Assembly: GCA_964019695.1 (NCBI GenBank)
Contig: OZ026521.1
Coordinates: 34,728,774 to 34,792,773 of the forward strand
Direction of reading: 5' to 3'
DNA length: 64,000 nucleotides
Origin: Loripinus fragilis
Taxonomy: Eukaryota > Mollusca > Bivalvia > Lucinida > Lucinidae
Shown here: positions 56,370 through 64,000 of the stretch, in pieces
Numbering within the stretch: the stretch's first letter is position 1
Layout: every line of letters begins with the position of its first letter
The notes under the pieces: generated by a model
Told to the model about the DNA's origin: nothing
What the model saw: only the letters and a program-made list of their open reading frames with translations
The model's database searches: none
Program-made: the position numbers and the translations under genes

Positions 56370-58640
56370 CTTTGAAAGTCGGACATATTGGTTTCGATTC
56401 CGTCCATCCGTCCGTTCGTCTGTGCATCCGTCAGTGGGTTTTGCTCGTAATTCGAACTATTTCATTTGTTGACAGAGGGTGTTCATATTAGGCACACTGA
56501 TTGCCTCTGATATGTTGATTTCAACCAATGTTTCGATCACCAATATGACCTTGGAGGCATATCACCAATATGAACTTTGAGTCAAAGGTCAAGGTCAAAT
56601 ACAGTTAAAGTCTGTCTGACGGATCATAATTCAAACTGCTCTTGAATTTTTTGATGTTGAGTGTTCATATTTTGAATAATGTTTGGTTATACTGTATAGA
56701 TGACAACACATGTTTTAGATCAATGATATTACATTGGAGCCAAAGGTCTGTCGTAAAGCCCCTTACATAACATTTTTGATAGAAGATGTTCATATTGAGT
56801 ACAATGGGTGCTTAAAGAGTGTTGCAACAAAGGCTTCATATCACCGATAGGACCTTGGAGTTAAAGATCTTAAAATCCATCTGGCGCCCCTTAATGCGAA
56901 CTCCGCTTTAATTATTCAAAGGGAGTGTTCATACTCAGTAAAATGATTGCTTATGGCGTGTAGATGACAGCGATTTCAGAGCATCGCTATGACCTTGGAG
57001 TCAAAGGTCAAGATAAAGTATACTTAAAACCTGTGTTACTAGTCTTTATATAGATTTATCTTACAGTTTAATGGAGGATGTTCATATTTGGCACGACGGT
57101 TGAATTTAGTGTGTTGGCCACACCTAAGTTTCAGATCATCTATATGACCTTGGGTCAAAGGCCAAGGTCAAATATATTTAAAATCAGTATCATGGCTTGT
57201 GACGTGAACTCCTCTTTCATTTTTGATAGAGGGTGTTCATATTTAGCATACTCATTGCTAATGGTGTGTAGATTACAATTAAGGCTACATATTACTGCTA
57301 TGACCTTGGAACTCCTCTTACTCGTTTTGTTGACGCGCGTTTATATTTGGCACAATGGCCGCTTATAGTGTGAAGATGACAAAAAAGGTTTCATATTGCC
57401 AATATAGTATTGTAGCCAAAGGTCAATGGTAAATTCTTAATGTCTGGTATAAGTACATTGTGAATTGTTTTAATGAAATACATATACATATATATATAAA
57501 ATCTGTTTTATGGATTGTAACACAATATCCTCTTACAAATTTTGATGGAGGATGTTCATATTTTGTACAATGATTTCTAATAGTGTGTAAATAACTACAA
57601 AAGTTTTGATTACCAACAAGACCTTGGATAGAGTGCTTTTAATAAGAGTTATATGAGCCTGGTGACCTTAAAATTAGACCAATGCCACCAAAATCTAATC
57701 ATTCCTTTAGGTTTACCCAATAGTGTACATGTGTCAGTTAGCTTAAAATGTATCCATTGGTTCAGAAGATAGAGTGCTGACAACGCTTTGTCATATAGTT
57801 ATATGAGCTTGGTGACCTTCGAAATTAGGTGAAGGTCACCAAAATCTAATTATTCTTCAAGGTCTTCTCAATGATGTATATGTGCCAGTTTGGTGTACGT
57901 TTGGTCATTGGGCCAAAGATAGAGTGCAAACGAATGCTTTTAATAGAGTTATATGACCCTGGTGACCTTGAAAATTAGGCCAAAGACACTAAAATCTTAT
58001 CAATGTTTATATTTCTCCCACTGTTGTGTCTTTACCAGTTTGGTTACAATCTGGTCATTGGTTCAGAAGACAAAGTGCTGACAAAGCTTTATTTAACGAG
58101 TTATATGACCCTGGTGACCTTTAAAATCATATCAAGGTCATCAAAATCTATCTTATTCTTAAGGTCTTCCCAATAATGTATCTGTATCAGCTTGGTCAAA
58201 ATCCTGGTCATTAATTCACAAGATGTAGTGCTGACAAGACTTTATCAAAGAGTTAAATGATCTTGGTGACCTTGAAAGTAAGGTCATGGTAACCGAAATC
58301 GAATCGTTTCTTAAGGTCCTCCCAATGATGTTTTTTGTCGGTTTGGTAAAAATCTGGCCATTGGTACAGAAAATAGGGTGCTGCCAAGTCTTTTTCATAG
58401 CGTTAAAATGACCCTGAAGACTTTGAAAATTAGGTCAAGGTCATGAAATTTTATCATTTCTTTTGGCTGTCCCAATAAAGTAAAAAATGTATCTGTAAAA
58501 TTGTGGTTAAAATCCACCCAGCGGTTCATAAGTTAGAGCGCAGACAAAAAGCTACGCCAACCGCGACGCCAACGCTAACACTGACGGGATCCATACCAGA
58601 AACACGTCCGCCCACTCCTTCGGAGGTGGGACATATAGAT
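56370..58640 (+). mobile_element. Large tandem-repeat element (family T4)
   Basis: Starts with TCCGTCCATCCGTCCGTTCG. 56480-57600 holds about seven units with GGTGTTCATATTTGGCACA and TGACCTTGGAGTCAAAGGTC. 57640-58540 holds six ~151-bp units marked by GACCCTGGTGACCTTGAAA at 57653, 57806, 57954, 58107, 58257 and 58408. It closes with ACGCCAACGCTAACACTGAC and GGAGGTGGGACATATAGAT. No protein is encoded; stops occur in every unit. Confidence 0.8.
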
Positions 58641-59239
58641 GATGGGCTATACTTTTTGGCATAAGAGTGTTAATATAGGTACTGAAGCAAAATCTCCTAA
58701 AACCAGATCATAGCTCTATATATCAAGAATGACAAATCGGTATATCGGAATTTGATAAAGATTTCGTTCAAGCTTCGCTGGAAATCTGTCTGACAATGCT
58801 TTTTAAACCTAGAAAGTCGCTTAACCCCCTCGAGCAAACTGCCTGTCTGTAGATATGTATTTACTCGTGCCCAATGAAAACGAACCACTAAGTTTAAATG
58901 CTATAATTTTCCCGCAATTTTTTGCCAAAAAATCATGAAACATGGTGAAACTTTACGGAATCAGTCACAACAATTTTTGAAATATAATTATACCTGACGC
59001 TAGCCTTCTAGAATATCAGTTACTGTTAGAACACAGGAGGTATTTATAAACGAAAAAGTCATAAACGTCAATATCTGGTATGTTCACCATTGCTTGGCAT
59101 CGACGTCGCACACTACGAATTAGACGATGAATCCAATATTGTAGGAGCTATTATGAGTCTGCTGTAAATTCGGAAATTTTCGCGAAAGTTTTATTGTTGC
59201 AAATAGCCTTAAAAGACATATTTACCACGTTTAAAATTT
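58641..59239. other. No gene recognised
   Basis: AT-rich intron-like sequence before the terminal exon. Confidence 0.4.
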
Positions 59240-59244
59240 GCGAC

Positions 59245-59360
59245 TAGGGCATGATTTACCTACATGACAAAGCGATTTCGCCATTTCGCAAGGGATTTTA
59301 TTTTCCCGAAACTTCGCATTTGCAATGTTTCGTGAAAATAAAACACTCGCGTAAATTTCC
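59245..59360. mobile_element. GCGAAACTTCGC hairpin element near the terminal acceptor
   Basis: ATTTTATTTTCCCGAAACTT and its imperfect complement AATGTTTCGTGAAAATAAAA; same family as 55294-55370. It ends about 75 bases before the acceptor. Confidence 0.65.
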
Positions 59361-59424
59361 AAATACAGGTCTCTTATGTATGATGTTTCAATTGCTTAGG
59401 TTTTATAAAACATTCCTTTATACT

Positions 59425-59435
59425 TTCTTTTTCAG
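59425..59435 (+). other. Splice acceptor of the terminal exon
   Basis: A pyrimidine-rich run (TTCTTTTTCAG) precedes the exon. The region 59240-59360, upstream of it, is a hairpin-forming repeat. Confidence 0.6.
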
Positions 59436-59700
59436 AACGACTCATCGTCCATCTGTATACTCAATACCGACGGAACAAGTGTCATCGCGCCGCCAGAGAC
59501 GCCGACGAACGAGCACAACCGAAGAAAGTTTCAGCGAGAATACTCAAGTACAGGAAGGAGAACTTTTGGAAATGGGAAATTCGGCCTCTTCATTGGAAAA
59601 TGGTCACGCTCTGCCGGCAAACGAACGGGGGTTGTCAGAAAAAGGACACGTTTCGCTGTCAGAAAATTGTCATTTTCAATCAGATGAAAGCAAACTTTAA
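59436..59700 (+). CDS. Probable last exon of the receptor gene: Ser/Thr-rich cytoplasmic tail
   Basis: The open frame is preceded by a pyrimidine tract and CAG at 59433-59435, a good acceptor. The exon starts with the third base of a codon, which matches the phase-2 donor at 29379/29380 (AG + A = Arg). It adds 87 residues and the stop TAA. The encoded sequence has a basic stretch RRQRRRR followed by RTSTTEES, then acidic and Ser-rich segments. That composition fits the C-terminal tail of a class A GPCR, where kinases phosphorylate and arrestins bind. The summed coding length (1022 + 265 nt) is 429 codons including the stop, an ordinary GPCR size. No domain is recognised, so pairing with the receptor rests on phase, strand, composition and absence of another candidate gene. 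It could instead be the end of an unrelated gene. Confidence 0.6.
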
Positions 59701-59776
59701 GACAGTGTTGCGCTAAAAATCATTGTAAAACCTCGAAAATTCGAACTTCGATTTTTCGAAATACTCGCTTGTTCGA

Positions 59777-59782
59777 AATAAA
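59777..59782 (+). promoter_or_regulatory. Polyadenylation signal AATAAA
   Basis: A canonical AATAAA lies 77 bases after the terminal exon's stop codon, a normal distance for a short 3' UTR. It sits in a TTCGAA-rich stretch that also recurs at about 59990-60060, so it may come from a repeat. Confidence 0.5.
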
Positions 59783-59852
59783 GTTGGGACACGCTGGATT
59801 CAAAGAATAGGATTATTTATGATATATTTTGATAACTGTCTGTAACATATGT

Positions 59853-59905
59853 TTTGGGTGTGTAAAAGAAACGTCTCATTGAGAAGTTTCTTTTACGCGT
59901 CCAAA
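59853..59905. repeat. GTCTCATTGAGA hairpin
   Basis: GTGTAAAAGAAACGTCTCA pairs with TGAGAAGTTTCTTTTACGC; the same core as the small hairpins in 27750-28117. Confidence 0.75.
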
Positions 59906-60199
59906 ACTTATGTTTGACTAGAGAATATTTTAAACCCCTGGTAATAAACATTTTGGGGTTATATATTTTTGTGTCTACCTTCCTATAATTCGAACTACTG
60001 ATAATTCGAAATAAACCTTCCAATCTCGAGGACTTCGAATTTACGAGATTCGACTGTAGATGTGTGTGATGTTGCAAACGATGGGCATCATTGGACTTCA
60101 TAATTCTGATTCTCCATATTAGCCAGATCATTTTAATCGTATATATTTTGCTAAAACAGATTATGGCTCATCGAGGCGATTCCAATGAGGCTTGAGCCT

Positions 60200-61640
60200 G
60201 TGGTGTTTTGCGTTAACTCTTTTTACCTGCGTCGCTTTAGCGAAAGCAGGTCTAGTAATGGGTCCACTCCGTCCGTCCGTCCGTCTGTCCATCCGTCCGT
60301 CTGTCCGTCCGAAACACTTTAGGGGTACCAAGTTTGTGTAATCTGTAACTCCAAAGTTTTTATTCCTTTTCATTCAAACTTTGCCAAATGATTGTTCACA
60401 TATTGAAGATGTGCACCTTCTATTTTGTGCACGTTTCATAACTTTTTTTTCATTTTTGAGGGGTGTTGAACTTAGACATTTGTCCGTCCGAAACACTTTA
60501 GGGGTACCAATTTTGTGTAATCTGTAACTCCAAAAGTTTTTATTCCTTTTCATTCCAACTTTGCCAAATTATTGTTCACATATTGAAGATGTGCACCTCT
60601 TATTTTGTGCACGTTTCATATTTTTTTTTCATTTTTGAGGGGTGTTGAACTTAGACATTTGTCCGTCTGAAACACTTTCGGGGTACCAAGTTTGTGTAAT
60701 CTGTAACTCCAAAAGTTTTTATTCCTTTTCATTCAAACTTTGCCTAATGATTGTTCACATATTGAAGATGTGCACCTTCTATTTTTTGCACGTTTCATCA
60801 TTTATTTTTTATTTTTGAGGGGTGTTGAACTTAGACATTTGGCCGTCCGCAACACTTTAGGGGTACCAAGTTTGTGTAATCTGTAACTCCAAAAGTTTTT
60901 ATTCCTTTTTATTCAAACTTTTCCTAATGATTGTTCACATATTGAAGATGTGCACCTCCTATTTTGTACATGTTTCATAATTTCGTTTTTATTTGTAAGG
61001 GGTGTTGAACTTAGACATTTTTTACATCCGAAATGCTTCCTAGTTTGTGTAATCTGCAACTCCAACAGTATTCATTCCTTTATATTCATACTTTACATGA
61101 TGATTTTTCACACATTGAAGTTGTGCACTTCCATTTTGTGCACATTTCATATTTTCTTTCTTATTTTTGATGGGTGTTGAACTTAGACATTTTTCCATCA
61201 GAAATGCTTAGGGGATGCCTAGTTTTTTTATAATCTGTATCTCCAACAGTATTCATTACTTTATATTCAAACTTTGCTTAATGGTTGTTCACACATTGAA
61301 GATGTGCACTTCCTATTTGGTGCAAATATCTTTTTTTTCACTTTTTTGACAGTTGTTGAACTTAGACATTTTCAAGCAGTTTTCATTCCTTTATATTCAA
61401 ACTTTGTGTTATGATTGCTCACACAGTGAACATGTACTCCCTATATTTATGCACATTTGATATTATATTTTTGAGGGTTTAACTTAGAAATTGTTAAGTC
61501 ACCTACTGTAGATTACATTGTGAAATTTGGATGTAATCTGATTTCATTCCTGTATATTTGAACTTTGCATATCGAAGGTTCACACACCGACATGCACCGG
61601 CGACGCAGGTCCAGAGCAGAGTTTGGTCTTGTTCTTGCTA
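60200..61640 (+). mobile_element. ~180-bp tandem-repeat element (family T3)
   Basis: After a (TCCG)n-rich head (60268-60312) come units beginning GTCCGTCCGAAACACTTTAG at 60303, 60482, 60661 and 60841 (179-181 bp). Three more units decay steadily to ~61500. A terminal block with CACACACCGACATGCACCGG follows. The first four units are very similar to one another. Confidence 0.85.
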
Positions 61641-63030
61641 GTGGCGACTTTTGTCATCTGCTAATAACGTTTACAACAGTCAAGACCCAAATCAAGATCG
61701 TCGGTCCTGATCTGGTTCCACACAGCTTGACTGACACTCTGTTATATATAGTGTTCCTGACAGATTTTTTTGAAAAAAGTTTATTTCGAAAAGAAGTCCG
61801 CAGACGACAACAAATGCTTGAAAAGTACCCAAATAAAAGGATGGGGAATCATGTGCATGGTTTGTACGTTGAGAAATGAAGAATTCTTGGTTACTTGACA
61901 TTTTTTTCTGCTTTGATAATCATATCCCCGCTTGTCCGGAAGCTAAATATGTGCATGTGGTCTGGATATAATCCTCAACTTATTGTCATCCTCTTGTTGC
62001 CAATGGATTGCAATTATGATTGACTAAGTAAAAGTTATACCATGGGTTGTCCGCCTGTACGTGGAGATATACCACTTGCAAGCTCGTGGATTATCTTACG
62101 TACAGGTGGACAAACATGATATAACTATTTTATACCACTTACATCAATGTAGACCTTGCACATCACGAGATAATTCATGCATCGATAAGGGTGGTATAAG
62201 TTTGCAACCTGTATGGTATCACCGGCCTATTGGTATAACATGGGATAGCCCTTTCTGTGAAAATTACCTGTATGGATTGTGGCATGGTGTCACAACACTA
62301 CAATGACCCACCCAGCTCATCGTCATCTCCGCTTGCGAATATGGCGTTGAGGTGGGTGTGTCATTAAGTAGATAATCACTTTCGTTTGAAATAGCTTTCA
62401 AATGGCTTCTGTACTTTCAGTCAGTAGCCGACAACCCACTTTAGTTAGATGGCAAGATGGCAAGCTTTCTTGAAAAGCTTGTACTTGTTTTGTCACTTTC
62501 TGTCGTTATTACTGTCAAAGTTAACACATAATGGGTAATTTTTGCGCATAACTCCACCAACAATTTTGATGCTTTTGCAACTTTAAAGATGTTCTGGCCA
62601 TGATCAGAAGATGTGCATGTGTTTTTGGTAGTATAGTTCTCAGATTATTTTTGTTACCTTTTACCATTTTGTGAACGTAGACATTTCGGGCCTTTGGGGC
62701 AATTGTGTGGGCACTTTTTGAAACTTGCAGGGGCTTTTGTCATGGTCTGAAGATGTGCATTAAGGATAATGTCCAAACCACATGACATATTCAAACCATG
62801 ACAAAAGCACCTGCAAAGTTTCACAAAGATTTATATAATCCTCAGGTTAATTTTTATTTTTGTCACTTTCTCCAGGATGTGAACTTTGACATTTTAGGCC
62901 TTCAGTATCCATCAATGCAGTGTCTATATATAGGTGGTATGTTTGTGTGCGCAACTACTCCTACAGTTTTGAAATTTTGCTTGTGCTTATGTCATGAATG
63001 CGCATAGGGTATAATTCTGAGATATATTTT
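61641..63030 (+). repeat. Diverged T5-like units and inverted repeats
   Basis: GCTTTTGCAACTTTAAAGATG ... GAAGATGTGCATGTG and GTGCGCAACTACTCCTACAG recall 46571-47092. TCCGCCTGTACGT (62050) and ACGTACAGGTGGA (62098) are inverted. CTTTTGTCATGGT...GAAGATGTGCAT at 62735-62760 is partly inverted as ATGACAAAAGC at 62798. Confidence 0.5.
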
Positions 63031-63339
63031 GTTTCTTTTTCTGTTTTTAACCTACTCATCTTAAGACTCACTTCATGATAGGACATATACTGGCTGCATG
63101 CCGTGGCGGGAAGTATGATATGTGCCGGAGGTGCATAAATTCTCTGAATTAGCTCGTTTTCTATCAGAATATGTTGTGGATAATTTAAAACATCACATGA
63201 CCACACTGAGACACCACACCACGTGACTATCCGTCTTAAGTTTAAAGTCACATTGAAATGATTGTGTCTTTGATTAAGACACTTTAACCTCTGCGTAGTA
63301 CTGGTTCAAACAAGGGAAACAGCAAATCGTTCCGGTACG

Positions 63340-63400
63340 ACTGAAAAATTGTTGACTAGGACGTAAAGCATCAACTCAAACAAAACTACAACATATCTAT
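63340..63400 (+). repeat. SINE 3' tail fragment
   Basis: TTGTTGACTAGGACGTAAAG followed by CAAC/CAAA-rich sequence, like the ends of the SINEs at 24561 and 17990. Confidence 0.6.
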
Positions 63401-63424
63401 TAAGCCACATGACTATCAACCTTG

Positions 63425-63620
63425 AGCTGAGGATTGCGAACTCTATCTTCATTGAAATGAAGGATGCGAACTCTATCTTCATTGAAATGAAGGATGTGAA
63501 CTCTATCTTCATTGAAATGAAGGATGTGAATGCTATCTTCATTGAAATGAAGGATGTGAATGCTATCTTCATTAAAATTAAGGATGTGAACTCTATCTTC
63601 ATTGAATGAAGGATGCGAAA
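63425..63620 (+). repeat. 30-bp minisatellite, six to seven units
   Basis: Units of GAACTCTATCTTCATTGAAA + TGAAGGATGT. The 30-bp period keeps frames open on both strands (63409-63609 plus; 63306-63629 minus) as 10-residue repeats; not interpreted as a gene. Confidence 0.95.
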
Positions 63621-63750
63621 ACTATTCATCTTGCGATGAAGGGGTTGCTAGTTTTCAGACAATAAAAGGTGAACAGTGAAACATTATGCAGTCTTATGCG
63701 GCCTCTCATAAATAGACAAAACAAAGGTCTTAAAGACAGACGGTAGCTAA

Positions 63751-63808
63751 ATGCAGGTCAAAAGTATTGCAGAATGCTACAGCATTCTGCAATACTTTTG
63801 ACCTGCAT
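63751..63808. mobile_element. Perfect 28-bp-arm hairpin
   Basis: ATGCAGGTCAAAAGTATTGC... (63751-63778) and its exact complement (63781-63808) with a 2-base centre. Confidence 0.85.
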
Positions 63809-64000
63809 TAAGGGATACACGGTCTTGAAAAACAATTTTGGTCTTCTTTTAAGTGCCTGCTTAAGACAGGTTTACTGTACCTCATTACTGGATCTAATCG
63901 TGCAAATCATATTTTCTCCTATAGATTGCCTGGCAAGGCTAAACTAGTTCAACCGATATGTCCGAAATGTCATATGAATCAATGACATTACTGATGAGTT

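Noticed and set aside
63306..63629. 107-codon minus and 66-codon plus frames as secreted or coiled repeat peptides
   Set aside because: Artefact of a 30-bp tandem repeat open on both strands.

Overview
This looks like animal nuclear DNA, most likely from a marine bivalve mollusc. It is AT-rich, almost free of long ORFs, and packed with foldback elements, tRNA-derived SINEs whose 3' part reads GGGACGTAAAG-(CAAA)n, short arrays of ~150-180 bp tandem repeats with GTCCGTCC motifs, decayed LINE and mariner copies, and a rhodopsin-like receptor of a type expanded in molluscs. There is nothing prokaryotic: no operons, ribosome binding sites or CRISPR. The bivalve assignment rests on repeat style and the receptor type, not on a species-specific marker.

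The one convincing host gene is a class A GPCR on the plus strand. Its seven-helix exon (28358-29379) ends in a textbook splice donor, AAAAG|GTAAGT, and the apparent stop codon TAA lies inside that donor. A plausible last exon lies 30 kb downstream (59436-59700). It has a matching phase-2 acceptor, encodes a basic, Ser/Thr-rich tail, and is followed by AATAAA at 59777. The joined product would be 428 residues. If correct, 29380-59435 is one intron and nearly all the repeats there are intronic cargo.

Layout: 1-5.7 kb is a mosaic of dispersed repeats, two foldback MITEs and a LINE reverse-transcriptase scrap (4.02-4.32 kb). 5.72-8.96 kb is a pair of inverted, motif-dense arms enclosing a broken FLYWCH zinc-finger gene. 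10.56-12.2 kb is an element with 15-bp inverted ends. 13.41-14.21 kb is a 54-bp minisatellite rich in TGACGTCG. 14.2-28.2 kb holds MITEs, tandem-repeat elements, a 1.1-kb direct duplication and SINEs. 28.36-29.38 kb is the receptor exon. 29.4-30.55 kb is a palindrome plus the 3' end of a LINE. 30.85-34.08 kb has no recognised feature. 35.89-37.08 kb is a dead mariner.

40,747-52,520 is an 11.77-kb element with ~160-bp inverted ends and a 6-bp target duplication (ATGCAT). It is inserted in a ~157-bp tandem-repeat element whose two halves lie on either side. Inside it is a 3.6-kb satellite of ~262-bp monomers with a 1303-bp higher-order period. The monomers carry the same motif as the element's ends. 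53-59 kb holds more repeats and a tRNA-Trp-like sequence, then the terminal receptor exon. 60.2-63.9 kb is more tandem-repeat elements, a 30-bp minisatellite and a perfect hairpin.

All calls come from reading the sequence and remembered family features. No database search was run.
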